Below are positions 26,011 through 34,928 of a stretch of DNA of 56,875 nucleotides, one piece after another. Position 1 is the first letter of the stretch. Each line of letters opens with the position of its first letter. The notes under the pieces are model-generated. The model was not told where the DNA came from, did no database searches, and saw only the letters and a program-made list of their open reading frames with translations. Where the stretch lies: assembly GCA_015490295.1 (NCBI GenBank), contig WFYC01000019.1, positions 1 to 56,875 of the forward strand, read 5' to 3'. The DNA comes from Hydrogenimonas sp. (GTDB lineage: Bacteria > Campylobacterota > Campylobacteria > Campylobacterales > Hydrogenimonadaceae). A program made the position numbers and the translations under genes.

Positions 26011-27336
26011 CTAGTTCTCCCGCTTTATGTTGAAAAGGTCCACAATCTGGCGTGAAACGATCCGTTTTGTAAAAAGCCTCAAAACTATCTCCACCGCGAA
26101 CGCCAGGAAGAAGGCACCTATCATATACCAACCCACCATCGGATCGTGTCTGCTCGAGTAGTAGAGAGTCAACCCCGCAATCGAGAACATCGCCACGGCG
26201 GCAGAGCTGACCGCCCATACGTTTGCGCTCGTTTCGTTGATACGAAGCAGATGACCCGCATGCGCAAGCCCCTGTACTATCAGAACGGACAAAGCCGCAA
26301 CTGTCGTAACCTCCGAGAGGTTAAAAAAAAGTATCATCGGAACAATAAGCAGTGCACTGATTATAAGCCCTTCGAAAGATTCGAAAACGTTGTAGCTGTA
26401 GATTTTCGGCAGGTCTCCCTCTTTCGCCATCGCATAGCCTATCTCCGTCGCGGCATACAGCGTGGCGTTGATGGCCGATGCGGTCGCCAGCAGTGCGGTG
26501 GCCGCCATAATTTTAAAACCCCACTCGCCGAAGATAGGTTTGGCCGCTTCGGCCAGCGCATAGTCTTTGGTACGTATCACCTCTTGCAAAGAGAGATTGC
26601 CGAGGACTGCAACCGAAGTGAGCATATAGAGCAGAGCCACAAGACCTATCGCCCACATCATCGCGCGCATCATGGTTTGGGCGGGATTTTGCATATCTTC
26701 CACGGTATTTGTGATTACGCTGAACCCCTGATATGCAAAAAAAGTCAGCCCGACAGCGAAAAGCATGTTTTTTAACGGAGGCATTTCATGTGTCGAGAGG
26801 TATGCGGGATCTATCGTAAAGAGGGCGGCAACGGCAAAAACGACCAGAATCGTCACCTTTGCAACCACAATGATACTCTCGGATTTCGCTACGAAAGTGG
26901 CGCCTATAAGGTTTATCGATGCAAAAAACACGACGACTCCTACTGCAAAAGAGTTTACGATCAAGGCATCCTGACCCGAATTCATAAAGGTGGCTGCATA
27001 CACTCCGAACGATTTGGCTACAGCAGCGATTGCGATCAGTTGCGAAAAGTAGAAAAGGACACTTGCGCTTCCCGAAAAGATCCCCTCTCCGAACCCCTGG
27101 ACCAGATACTCGACGATACCGCCGCGCGATGGATATCTTAACGCCAGTTTTGCAAGAGAGTATCCGCTCAAAACAGCGGCGATCCCGCCAAAAAGAAACG
27201 AGAGCCATACGATATTGCCTGCTATCGATCCCGCCTGCCCGATCACTATGAATATACCAGCTCCTACCATGGAGCCTATACCCAGCAGTACCGCACTTAC
27301 GACTCCGAACGCCTTTTTCTCTCTCCTCTTGTCCAT
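26011..27336 (-). CDS. APC-family amino acid permease
   Basis: Inner-membrane transporter with about 12 membrane helices over 441 residues. The signature GIGSMVGAGIFIVIGQAG in helix 1 and the helix 6 region FFAYQGFSVITNTVEDMQNP are those of the amino acid-polyamine-organocation family. The ATG at 27336 is chosen over a TTG two codons earlier because GGAG lies 7 nt before it. The substrate cannot be read from the sequence. The 93-bp gap upstream has an ACGAAC/GTTCGT inverted repeat. Confidence 0.88.
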   Translation of the reverse strand: MDKRREKKAFGVVSAVLLGIGSMVGAGIFIVIGQAGSIAGNIVWLSFLFGGIAAVLSGYSLAKLALRYPSRGGIVEYLVQGFGEGIFSGSASVLFYFSQLIAIAAVAKSFGVYAATFMNSGQDALIVNSFAVGVVVFFASINLIGATFVAKSESIIVVAKVTILVVFAVAALFTIDPAYLSTHEMPPLKNMLFAVGLTFFAYQGFSVITNTVEDMQNPAQTMMRAMMWAIGLVALLYMLTSVAVLGNLSLQEVIRTKDYALAEAAKPIFGEWGFKIMAATALLATASAINATLYAATEIGYAMAKEGDLPKIYSYNVFESFEGLIISALLIVPMILFFNLSEVTTVAALSVLIVQGLAHAGHLLRINETSANVWAVSSAAVAMFSIAGLTLYYSSRHDPMVGWYMIGAFFLAFAVEIVLRLFTKRIVSRQIVDLFNIKREN

Positions 27337-27435
27337 CCGCAATCTCCATAATAATTATTACGCAAAAGGCGCAACATCAGTTATTTAAAGTATAACGAAC
27401 AAGAGTGAATAGTTCGTAAATGGTCGGTATATCTG

Positions 27436-28257
27436 CTAAAAGTAGTACCCTACTCTCATCGCAAGATAGTTGTCGCTTGTCGAATCGCTCAACCCCATGG
27501 CATAGCTTGCGGTTGCAAACCAGTAAGAATCTATGCTGTAAAATGCGTAAAATGAGAGATTTCTGATAGTTTCAACACTTTTATATATTGAATCGGACTG
27601 ATAGTAAGAGATACTCGAGTATAGTTTCGGCGTGAAGTAGTAACCTGTACCGATACTGAACGCATCGGTGTTTTGATACTCGACGAGTGTCGATCCGCTC
27701 TTTACATCGTCGTCGCCGACAAGAGTGTGGTTGTACCCGGCAAACAGATTGGCATCATCGATAGAGTAACTGAAATTTAGCGATATTGTATAGTCAGTAT
27801 TATTGTTGCCTAGATCGCTCTCGTATGTCGGCAAAATCAGACCCAGCCCAGCGTATATACTTAAAAAGGAAAGAGGTTTGAACCTGTAGTATGCAGCAAT
27901 CGTGGTATCATTCATACCGTTACTGTCGTATCCTGTCGAATCGCTGCTGGTATAGTAGGATGTCGAAAACTGCAGGGAGAAGTCGTCTCTGTAGTAGTCT
28001 GCCTGAAATGATGATGTATAGGTATCGGTCTTCTCGTTTAACCTGTAGTTGAGTTCACTGTATGAGAGTCCGAATATTATGTCGTATCGCTCGCTGGTGA
28101 TTAGTGACTTTATCGAACAGCCGTTTGCATCCACCAGATCCATAATAGGAGTATTTGGGCATTTGTCCACCGAATCGTCCACACCGTCCAGATCGCTGTC
28201 AGTGAAAGCGAAAAGTGTCATAGTACACAAAAGCAGCATACTTACTGTTTTTCTCAT
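27436..28257 (-). CDS. outer-membrane beta-barrel with thrombospondin type 3 repeat
   Basis: Exported protein of 273 residues with signal peptide (MRKTVSMLLLCTMTLFA). Right after it comes one calcium-binding type 3 repeat (DSDLDGVDDSVDKCPNTP), then alternating hydrophobic-polar strands rich in Tyr and Ser, ending in an aromatic residue (VGYYF), as expected for a barrel inserted by BamA. The ligand or role is unknown. It is 47 bp downstream of the Met/Gln-rich protein gene and probably in the same transcript. Confidence 0.75.
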   Translation of the reverse strand: MRKTVSMLLLCTMTLFAFTDSDLDGVDDSVDKCPNTPIMDLVDANGCSIKSLITSERYDIIFGLSYSELNYRLNEKTDTYTSSFQADYYRDDFSLQFSTSYYTSSDSTGYDSNGMNDTTIAAYYRFKPLSFLSIYAGLGLILPTYESDLGNNNTDYTISLNFSYSIDDANLFAGYNHTLVGDDDVKSGSTLVEYQNTDAFSIGTGYYFTPKLYSSISYYQSDSIYKSVETIRNLSFYAFYSIDSYWFATASYAMGLSDSTSDNYLAMRVGYYF

Positions 28258-28304
28258 GGGGCCTCCCCTTTTGCAGGCCTAAAGGAGCGCTGTTTCATCC
28301 GGTT

Positions 28305-28796
28305 TCACTGCCTCTGACCGTGAAAGGGGACTATGGGTCCGCCACCCCCTCCCGACGCTCCGGCACCTGCTCCCGAACCTACAGACTCTCTGTACTGATC
28401 GACTCCCTGCATCTGGTGCATCTGCTCCATCTCCCCTTCATGCCGCATCTGCATGGACTGCTGTCTCTGTACCATATTCTGCATACCTTTTTGGATATGT
28501 TCGCTCGCGTGTTCTTCCGCCTGCATGGTATTTTGGACTTGCATCTGCTCTCTCAGTTTCGATATGGCCTCCATACGCTCTTCACGGTTCATTTTGGCAA
28601 GCTCTTCCTTGAATTTGTTCATCAGTTCACGTCTCTGTTCGGGATTCGCGCTTTTTATACTCTCTATTCGGGCATCAATGCTCACCTCTGCAGAAGCGGT
28701 AACACCTGTATCGGTCTTGACTGAGGTATCAGTCGCGAACAGAGTGATCGATAGACCCAGAATCAATACTGCCGCAACTTTGCATATAGCACCCAT
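28305..28796 (-). CDS. Met/Gln-rich periplasmic protein, Spy/CpxP-like in style
   Basis: A 163-residue exported protein with a signal peptide (about 1-21). Residues 45-85 are helical with repeated NPEQRRELM and REERMEAI units, recalling the LTxxQ-type helices of Spy and CpxP. Residues 86-135 are unusually rich in Met, Gln and His (QMRHEGEMEQMHQMQ), a possible copper or metal site; the tail is Gly-rich. No family is recognised with certainty. A strong AAGGAGG site and a putative operator lie upstream, next to the histidine kinase gene. Confidence 0.65.
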   Translation of the reverse strand: MGAICKVAAVLILGLSITLFATDTSVKTDTGVTASAEVSIDARIESIKSANPEQRRELMNKFKEELAKMNREERMEAISKLREQMQVQNTMQAEEHASEHIQKGMQNMVQRQQSMQMRHEGEMEQMHQMQGVDQYRESVGSGAGAGASGGGGGPIVPFHGQRQ

Positions 28797-28815
28797 AAAA
28801 GCCTCCTTGAAATAT

Positions 28816-28885
28816 TTTTATCACACCCCGATTATGACTTACAAGCGTAAGCCGACCGTTAACTGAATGTTAACCGACCGTTATC
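28816..28885 (-). promoter_or_regulatory. putative OmpR-type operator and promoter
   Basis: On the minus strand four related hexamers recur every 11 bp: GATAAC (28880-28885), GTTAAC (28869-28874), GTTAAC (28858-28863) and GCTTAC (28847-28852). A TTGTAA -35-like box follows at 28839-28844 and a weak -10 (GATAAA/ATAAAA) at 28816-28822. The tandem array directly upstream of a poor promoter is the arrangement of OmpR/PhoB-type activation; the kinase stop codon lies inside the array. Confidence 0.5.
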
Positions 28886-29949
28886 CCACCCAGATCGAAA
28901 AAAAAACGTGTTCCTATCCCTTTTTCGCTCTCTACCTCTACTCCAATAGAAGTCTGTTTGCAGAGCTTCTTTACTATATGGAGGCCTATACCAATCCCCC
29001 TCTCGTGCTCTTTGTAGAATCGCTCGAAAATCTTTTCTGGGTTCCGTATGCCTATACCGGTATCCTCTATTGTAAGCCTCTTTGCCGCCGCATCGAGCAC
29101 TACCGATACACGGCCGCCTCTTCTATTGTATTTTGCCGCATTCGTAATTACATTGTCCACTATTCTGACAATAGCGTCCTTGCTACTTTTGACTTCAAGC
29201 GAATCGAGATCCGTAGTGAACTCTATGTCGGGATACCCTTTTTGAATCAGCGAAACCCTCTCTGCCACAAGGGTGTCGAGCCTGAAGAGCTCACTATGAA
29301 GCTCATGGCCGCCGAGATAGCCCCTGAGGTTGGCCTGCAGTCTCAAAAGGGTCTCTACCGCCTCCTCTATCCTTGTGCTTTTTGAGCTTTTCGAACACTC
29401 TTTTTCGAGCATCTTTACATTGAGCCTTATTATCGCAAGAGGGGTATTGAAGTCATGAAGAATGTCGCGGACAAATTCCTGGGTCAGTTTCAGGGCCTGT
29501 CTGAGCGGGTTTATCGAGTAGAGAGAAAAGAGGATCGACAGTATTAGCAGAACTGCCTCTATTAGCAAAAACTCCGCCACTACCTCTTTGCGGATCTCTG
29601 CCGTGTCGGCACCGTAGCTCTTTGAGGGGTAGACTATTTTGAGCAGATATCGGCTGCTGCCCCCTATGGGAAATAGGGAGTAGACTCCCTCGGCACTCCT
29701 TTTTAGAGTGTAGAGCTCTTTGGAGCCGCTCTCCTCGAAATCTATCCTGAATTTTGGGCATTTGAGATCGAAACTGCATATACGCATCTGGGCAAAGAGT
29801 GCGGAGTCGAGATTGGCCAGCTCCTTTTTGTAGATCGTATAAAAAAGGATAGATAGAAGTAGACTCAACGAACCGAAGAAGAGTATGAAACTCTTTACGA
29901 ACGCCTCGCGCTCAACGCTCCTCGAGGGCATACCCGACTCCGCGCACAT
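28870..29949 (-). CDS. membrane sensor histidine kinase
   Basis: Two-component sensor of 359 residues. Membrane segments lie near 20-40 and 124-144, enclosing an 80-residue periplasmic sensor region with two Cys (C58, C64). The H-box is LHDFNTPLAII with His165; N-box NVITNAAKYN, G1 EDTGIGI and G2 GIGIGLHIVKKL follow. The start at 29949 has GGAG 7 nt upstream; a second ATG at 29931 is also possible. It overlaps the regulator gene by 38 bp. The signal is unknown. Confidence 0.93.
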   Translation of the reverse strand: MCAESGMPSRSVEREAFVKSFILFFGSLSLLLSILFYTIYKKELANLDSALFAQMRICSFDLKCPKFRIDFEESGSKELYTLKRSAEGVYSLFPIGGSSRYLLKIVYPSKSYGADTAEIRKEVVAEFLLIEAVLLILSILFSLYSINPLRQALKLTQEFVRDILHDFNTPLAIIRLNVKMLEKECSKSSKSTRIEEAVETLLRLQANLRGYLGGHELHSELFRLDTLVAERVSLIQKGYPDIEFTTDLDSLEVKSSKDAIVRIVDNVITNAAKYNRRGGRVSVVLDAAAKRLTIEDTGIGIRNPEKIFERFYKEHERGIGIGLHIVKKLCKQTSIGVEVESEKGIGTRFFFDLGGITVG

Positions 29950-30550
29950 TTTTGAACTCCAGCCCGGTCTTCTCCCTGAGTTTGTTTATGGCGACACGCA
30001 AAGCCGAAGGCCCAGGATGCTCGAAACACTCCATGAGTCGATCCTTGTCGACCACCTCTCCTCTATGCTCCAAAAAGAGTCTCAAAAGGGAGAACTGAAC
30101 GTCTCCAAGACGTATGATCTCTCCACTTTTTCTGACCACCCTCGCCTCGCTGTCTAGCTCTATATCTGCAAACTTCAGAACCCCCTTTTTGGACCCCAGC
30201 TTCGCTTTGGCCCTGATGAGCAGCTCTTCGGGAAAGAATGGCTTTTTTATGTAGTCGTCGGCACCAGCGTCGAAACCCTTTGCTATCGCCTTGATATCGA
30301 CCATTGCGCTTATGTAGATTGCGGGCGTGGTATCATCGGCGGCTCTAAGCCCCTCCAGCAGCTCGTAGCCGTCTAGCTCCGGTACGTTGATGTCGAAAAT
30401 GTAGAGATCGTAGCTGTTGTCGTAACTCAGATCGGCCGCCTCTGCACCGTCATGAACCCAGTCTACGCTGTATCCGTTCTCTTCGAGCAGCTCCTTTATC
30501 GTCTCCCCCAACGCCCTATCGTCTTCAAGAAGGAGTATGCGTCCGCTCAC
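29912..30550 (-). CDS. OmpR-family response regulator
   Basis: Receiver plus winged-helix DNA-binding protein. With the GTG start at 30550, preferred because GAGGT stands 5 nt before it (a TTG 12 nt upstream lacks this), it has 212 residues. Phosphorylation site Asp53 is in YIFDINVPELDG, the acidic pocket in LLEDD, the switch Lys in YIKKPF; the C-terminal winged helix has LRVAINKLREK. It starts 1 nt after the ATP-grasp gene stop and overlaps the kinase gene. Likely targets are the GTTMAC arrays upstream of two envelope genes. Confidence 0.93.
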   Translation of the reverse strand: MSGRILLLEDDRALGETIKELLEENGYSVDWVHDGAEAADLSYDNSYDLYIFDINVPELDGYELLEGLRAADDTTPAIYISAMVDIKAIAKGFDAGADDYIKKPFFPEELLIRAKAKLGSKKGVLKFADIELDSEARVVRKSGEIIRLGDVQFSLLRLFLEHRGEVVDKDRLMECFEHPGPSALRVAINKLREKTGLEFKNVRGVGYALEER

Positions 30551-30551
30551 A

Positions 30552-31730
30552 TCACACCTCAATGAGATGGCCGACGAACTTGCTCATATTGTCCAGTATC
30601 TCACCGCCGCGGCGGTAACCCAGGCCGCACCCTTCGTAAGCGAAGAAGACCCCGGCCTGATAACTTCTGCCCGTAGCGTCTTTGGGCAGTTCGACATACT
30701 CCTGAAATATTCCAGGCTGCCCCTCGTAAATATCATCGGCTGCCTCAAGCAGATCTCCCCCGGCATCGAGTATCTTCACACTGCCCCCTTCTCTTCCGAA
30801 AAAGGGTTTTTGCACCTGCTTTATACCGAGTGGTTCGAACGAGGTCTGCAGGAGCAGCGGATGGTCCGGGAAGAGATCCCACAAGATCTTCATCATCGCC
30901 TTGGACTGAAACATCAGCGTATAGGCCGGATTGAGGATGATCGCCTTCTGATTCTGCATGATTTTCGTCAAAATTCTGGCCAGATCACCCTCTTCTACCG
31001 CTATGACCTCCCACGGTATCAGCTTGAACCAGTACTCATACTGCTCGTTTTCAAAAAAGATCCCATCTTCATCGGAAAACCCTACCTCGTCGACATAGGC
31101 AAACTTCGTATGAAAGCCCGCATCGTCAGCCATCTTCTGAAGAAGTTTCGTTGTGTTCTCGTCCTCTATGTCTCCTCGCACGGAGCTGAAGAGTATCTTC
31201 CACCCCCGATAGTGCTCCTCGAAGAGTTCGATATCACCGTCGAGCACGATGAGCCTTTTGAAGTTGTCCCTTATCGCTTCGTAGATATTGTTGAACTGCC
31301 CCGCCTCGTCGAGCCCGTTCGCTTTCAAAAGTGCCCACTGCACGATCGCGGTTTCGAAAAGAGCCGTAGGGGTATCGGCGTTGAACTCCAGCAGCTTTAT
31401 CGGAGCGCCGCCTACACCGCCGGCGAGGTCGAAGCGGCCGTATATATGCCAGTGGACATCGTTCTCCCAGCTCTTTTTTACCGCATCTACCAGATTGAAC
31501 GGTATTCCTATCTCGTGGAAGAGTTCATTCTCTATCACATATTCGCCCGCCTCTACAAACATTGCATAGAGTGTGTTCGCCACTTCGTAATAGGCCTCCG
31601 CCTCGTCCTCAGTTATCACTACCGCCTCGTCACAGACGTAGGGGGTCTTGTCGCTGTCTGTGTGCCAGTAGAAGCCTATGGACTCCAGAAACTCCGGGGT
31701 CAGCGGCTCAAGTTTGCGCAGATGTACCAT
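30552..31730 (-). CDS. glutathionylspermidine synthase-like ATP-grasp protein (YgiC-like)
   Basis: A 392-residue protein of the glutathionylspermidine synthase pre-ATP-grasp family. Recognisable stretches are LLEFNADTPTALFE, the ATP-grasp lysine region NPAYTLMFQSKAMMKILW, and the metal-binding end QEYVELP. It lacks the amidase half of E. coli Gss, so it resembles YgiC/YjfC, whose product is unknown; polyamine or peptide ligation is inferred. It is 9 bp after the UPF0323 lipoprotein gene, a pairing also seen as ygiB-ygiC, and before the two-component genes. Confidence 0.85.
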   Translation of the reverse strand: MVHLRKLEPLTPEFLESIGFYWHTDSDKTPYVCDEAVVITEDEAEAYYEVANTLYAMFVEAGEYVIENELFHEIGIPFNLVDAVKKSWENDVHWHIYGRFDLAGGVGGAPIKLLEFNADTPTALFETAIVQWALLKANGLDEAGQFNNIYEAIRDNFKRLIVLDGDIELFEEHYRGWKILFSSVRGDIEDENTTKLLQKMADDAGFHTKFAYVDEVGFSDEDGIFFENEQYEYWFKLIPWEVIAVEEGDLARILTKIMQNQKAIILNPAYTLMFQSKAMMKILWDLFPDHPLLLQTSFEPLGIKQVQKPFFGREGGSVKILDAGGDLLEAADDIYEGQPGIFQEYVELPKDATGRSYQAGVFFAYEGCGLGYRRGGEILDNMSKFVGHLIEV

Positions 31731-31739
31731 TGCCTCTCC

Positions 31740-32342
31740 TTACGAACCGAACGTGGAGCGCGAAGAGGTGCCGCTTCTGGATCCGAAAAAGCCGGAGCGC
31801 GTAGATTTCGATGCGCTAGAACCTCCGGATTTGGCCGCTTTTTTGAAGCTGTTGACGCTGCGCTGGTAGGCCGAAGGTGATTTGTAGCCACGTTGTCGAT
31901 TCTGCTGGTAGTTCGGGTTGTTGAAGAGTTTGCTACCGATCCAGCTGCCGATTATGGCACCCGCCGCGGAAGCAAGAAGCGCTTCACCAAGGCTCAACCC
32001 TCCGGCATTGGGCTGGGTTAGCGCCGATTCTCCGCTCTCGATCCTCTTCGCCTCCTGCGCTACGAGAGCATCGAGCTCCTCTTTCGATAGAATCTTTTCG
32101 CTGCCGTCCAGTTTTCTCAGGATTACCCTTGTTGTATCGGCCGGATACTCTTCCGCGATTTTGTACTGGTTCGGGGCCACCTCGTCTATGACTACAAACG
32201 CCCCCTGCTTCTGGCTCGCCTGGGTAAAAGCGTCCCCACCGCCCTCGGGTCTCTGCTCGCACCCTGCGAACATGACCATTGCCGCCGCACCCAAAGAGCC
32301 GACCATAGCATATGTAGAGATTTTTCTGATATAGTGTTTCAT
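31740..32342 (-). CDS. UPF0323 family lipoprotein
   Basis: A lipoprotein of 200 residues starting at the ATG at 32342, which has GAAGAGG in front; longer readings run through the promoter. The lipobox is MFAGC. A Gly/Ala-rich segment (LGEALLASAAGAIIGSWIGSKL, about residues 120-142) may insert into membrane, and the tail is Ser/Arg/Gly-rich (FGSRSGTSSRSTFGS). UPF0323 is characteristic of Campylobacterota and resembles YgiB (DUF1190) in plan. Function is unknown; the conserved neighbour is the ATP-grasp gene. Confidence 0.85.
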   Translation of the reverse strand: MKHYIRKISTYAMVGSLGAAAMVMFAGCEQRPEGGGDAFTQASQKQGAFVVIDEVAPNQYKIAEEYPADTTRVILRKLDGSEKILSKEELDALVAQEAKRIESGESALTQPNAGGLSLGEALLASAAGAIIGSWIGSKLFNNPNYQQNRQRGYKSPSAYQRSVNSFKKAAKSGGSSASKSTRSGFFGSRSGTSSRSTFGS

Positions 32343-32385
32343 TACCTCTTCCTCGGATTTCGGATATAGAATTTGCTTTTGCGCC

Positions 32386-32414
32386 ATTTTATCAAAATCG
32401 ACGACCAATGTCAC
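32386..32414 (-). promoter_or_regulatory. promoter of the UPF0323-ATP-grasp-regulator-kinase operon
   Basis: GTGACA (32409-32414) and TAAAAT (32386-32391) on the minus strand with 17-bp spacing, each one mismatch from consensus. The site is nearly back-to-back with the pyrB promoter. Confidence 0.5.
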
Positions 32415-32422
32415 AAACTTGG

Positions 32423-32428
32423 TATAAT
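32423..32428 (+). promoter_or_regulatory. extended -10 promoter of pyrB
   Basis: TATAAT preceded by TGG, an extended -10 element, 43 bp before the pyrB ATG. The -35 position shows no good match. Confidence 0.5.
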
Positions 32429-32470
32429 TTCAAAATCGAAACTCTAAAAGAGCGGCACTAAAGGAGAGGT

Positions 32471-33352
32471 ATGCGGCATCTCATCACCACTGACGACCTG
32501 AGCAGCGAAGAGATAGAGAACCTTTTTGCCGATGCCGAATCGTACCTTCTCAAACCGCCGCCCAAACTTCTGCAAAACCGCCTCGTCATTACCCTTTTTT
32601 TCGAAAACTCAACACGCACCCGCAGCAGTTTCGAGATAGCCGCCAAAAAGCTCGGTGCGGACGTGGTACATCTCGATGTAGCAAGAAGCTCCACAAAAAA
32701 GGGGGAGACGCTCTACGATACGGCGGCGAACCTCAACGCGATGGGGCCGGACGCCATAGTGGTGCGCCACGCCCAAAGCGGCACGCCGTACCAGATATCG
32801 CGCCATGTGGACTGCGCCATCTTCAACGCCGGAGACGGTGCTCACGCACACCCGAGCCAGGCTCTTTTGGACCTCTTTACGATAAAGAGGCACTTCGACT
32901 CCGACATAGAGGGCAAAAAGATCGCGATCGTCGGGGACATAAAGAACTCACGGGTAGCAAACTCCAATATGCGCCTTCTGCCGAGGTTCGGGATTGAGAT
33001 AACCCTCGTAGCACCTCCGCACTTCATGCCCGAAACCGACTTCCCCTCCACGAGCAGGCTCGAAGATGTGCTCGACGATGTCGACATCATCATGAGCCTC
33101 AGAACACAGACCGAGCGGCACGCGCATCCGATATACGCCAGTCTCAAAGATTACGCCGCAGACTACTGCATAACTAAAGAGCTGATAGGTGAGCGCGACA
33201 TTCTGCTGCTGCACCCGGGTCCGGTACACAGAAACATAGATATAGACGATGCGATGCTGGCCGACCCGCGATGCAAAGTGCTGGAGCAGGTCAGAAACGG
33301 TGTAGCGGTAAGAATGGCGGCGCTGAAAAAACTGATTCTCGCGAATGGATAG
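32471..33352 (+). CDS. pyrB: aspartate carbamoyltransferase catalytic chain
   Basis: Condenses carbamoyl phosphate and aspartate in pyrimidine synthesis. The 293 residues contain the carbamoyl-phosphate loop STRTR (47-51), [20 protein letters not shown] and the HPGPVHR substrate motif. AAGGAGAGG precedes the ATG. It overlaps pabB by 8 bp. No pyrI regulatory gene is present here. Confidence 0.96.
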   Translation: MRHLITTDDLSSEEIENLFADAESYLLKPPPKLLQNRLVITLFFENSTRTRSSFEIAAKKLGADVVHLDVARSSTKKGETLYDTAANLNAMGPDAIVVRHAQSGTPYQISRHVDCAIFNAGDGAHAHPSQALLDLFTIKRHFDSDIEGKKIAIVGDIKNSRVANSNMRLLPRFGIEITLVAPPHFMPETDFPSTSRLEDVLDDVDIIMSLRTQTERHAHPIYASLKDYAADYCITKELIGERDILLLHPGPVHRNIDIDDAMLADPRCKVLEQVRNGVAVRMAALKKLILANG

Positions 33353-34277
33353 ACTCTCGGCCCTCGCAAAAGAGGGCAGACCCTTTCTCTTCGTCATCTC
33401 CTACGACAAGAGTGAAATTTTCGCCGAACCTCTGGATGAACTCCCTCCCGATATTCGGGTATCGTTCAAAAAGAGGCCCAAGACAGGGTACCCGGCCCCG
33501 CGGATGAAAAAACAGCCGGTGCCCTTCTCAAAATACTCCGACGCCTTCAAAAAGGTGATAGAGCAGATAGAGGCTGGCAATACCTATCTTCTGAATCTAA
33601 CGTTCCCTACACCGATAGAGATCGACCTGAGTCTGGAGCAGATTTACGAGCGGGCCAACGCCCCATTCAAGCTCCTGTTCAAAAACCGCTTCGTCTGCTT
33701 CTCACCGGAGCCTTTCATAACGATCGAAAACGACACCATAAGTACATTTCCGATGAAAGGGACGATAGACACCTCCATACCTAATGCGGCCGAAAAGATC
33801 ATGGCCGACGAAAAGGAGATGGCCGAGCATGTGATGGTGGTCGACCTGCTCAGAAACGACCTGGGTATAGTCGCCGATCGTGTGAGGGTCAAAAAATTTC
33901 GATATATAGAGAGTATCGTCACGGCCGACAAGACGCTGCTTCAGGTAAGTTCACACATAGAGGCGAAGCTCAAAAGCGACTGGCCGGCACGGCTCGGCAG
34001 CATCATCGATTCACTGCTTCCGGCAGGCTCGATCACAGGTACGCCCAAAAAGAGAACCTGCGAAATCATAGAGTCGATCGAATTGCACGAAAGAGGCTTT
34101 TTTACCGGTGTCTTCGGAGTCTGCGACGGCAGGAGTCTATGGAGTGCCGTGATGATCCGCTATATCGAACGGACTCCGCGGGGGCTGGTCTACAAAAGCG
34201 GTGGCGGAATAACGATAGATAGCAACCCGGAGTCGGAGTATCGGGAGCTTATAGACAAAGTCTACTTCCCGCTTTAA
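33345..34277 (+). CDS. pabB: aminodeoxychorismate synthase component I
   Basis: Turns chorismate and ammonia into aminodeoxychorismate for folate. The 310 residues correspond to the chorismate-binding domain with a short N-terminal part: [45 protein letters not shown] and FTGVFGV. It belongs to the short PabB form known in this phylum rather than to anthranilate synthase, as judged by length and the PMKGT motif. It overlaps pyrB and ends 21 bp from convergent upp. Confidence 0.9.
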   Translation: MDRLSALAKEGRPFLFVISYDKSEIFAEPLDELPPDIRVSFKKRPKTGYPAPRMKKQPVPFSKYSDAFKKVIEQIEAGNTYLLNLTFPTPIEIDLSLEQIYERANAPFKLLFKNRFVCFSPEPFITIENDTISTFPMKGTIDTSIPNAAEKIMADEKEMAEHVMVVDLLRNDLGIVADRVRVKKFRYIESIVTADKTLLQVSSHIEAKLKSDWPARLGSIIDSLLPAGSITGTPKKRTCEIIESIELHERGFFTGVFGVCDGRSLWSAVMIRYIERTPRGLVYKSGGGITIDSNPESEYRELIDKVYFPL

Positions 34278-34298
34278 TAGAGGATATTTTGCAAAAAC

Positions 34299-34928
34299 TC
34301 AATCGCTATCCGGCGTATTGAAAGCCCTGTCGCCTGCATCTCCGAGGCCCGGAACGATATAGGCGTCTCTGTTTAGATGAGGATCTATCTGAGCTATATG
34401 AATCGAAACCCCCGGAAATGCCGAGGCCACCCTCTCAACCCCCTCTTTGGCACCTATGACGTTGAGCGAGACGATAGCATCGGGGCCACGCTCCCCTATA
34501 AGCGTCAGGGCATCGTACAGTGAGCCGCCAGTGGCGACCATAGGGTCTACCACAATTACCGTCTTTCCCTTTAGATCTGGTATTCTGTCATAGTATAGAC
34601 GGCTCTCGTGCGTCCGCTCGTCGCGTTTCATGGCCAAAAAACCGCCCTCGGCATCCGCAAGCACCTCCAAAACGCCCTCCTGCATAGGCAGACCCGCACG
34701 CAGGATAGATACACATACGACCCTGCTCTCATCCACGAACGTTCCAACGAATCCCCCTTGCCATGTGAGAATTTTCCGCTCCGCCAAAGGGAGGCTCTCC
34801 GCCGCTTCGGCCAGAAGCAGCTTTGCCAGCTCTTTGAGCCCGTGCCTGAAAGCCATGGCATTGCACTGCACATCTCTAAGAGTGTTTACGAGGTGTTTTG
34901 CCAACGGTGAACTGCTCTGGTTTATCAT
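34299..34928 (-). CDS. upp: uracil phosphoribosyltransferase
   Basis: Salvages uracil to UMP with PRPP. The 209 residues carry the PRPP loop VIVVDPMVATGGS and the uracil-binding end YIVPGLGDAGDRAFNT. The N-terminal PLAKHLVNTLRD aligns with the family start, so the ATG at 34928 is likely correct even though it lies 53 bp inside the end of the CDF transporter gene, an unusually long same-strand overlap. Confidence 0.95.
   Translation of the reverse strand: MINQSSSPLAKHLVNTLRDVQCNAMAFRHGLKELAKLLLAEAAESLPLAERKILTWQGGFVGTFVDESRVVCVSILRAGLPMQEGVLEVLADAEGGFLAMKRDERTHESRLYYDRIPDLKGKTVIVVDPMVATGGSLYDALTLIGERGPDAIVSLNVIGAKEGVERVASAFPGVSIHIAQIDPHLNRDAYIVPGLGDAGDRAFNTPDSD

Noticed and set aside
30537-31880. 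447-codon plus-strand frame opposite the ATP-grasp gene
   Set aside because: Long antisense frames arise here from codon bias; the minus strand has clear family motifs, start sites and operon spacing.
32343-32414. N-terminal extension of the UPF0323 lipoprotein by 24 codons
   Set aside because: The extension lacks a ribosome-binding site, covers a good promoter and would bury the signal peptide.
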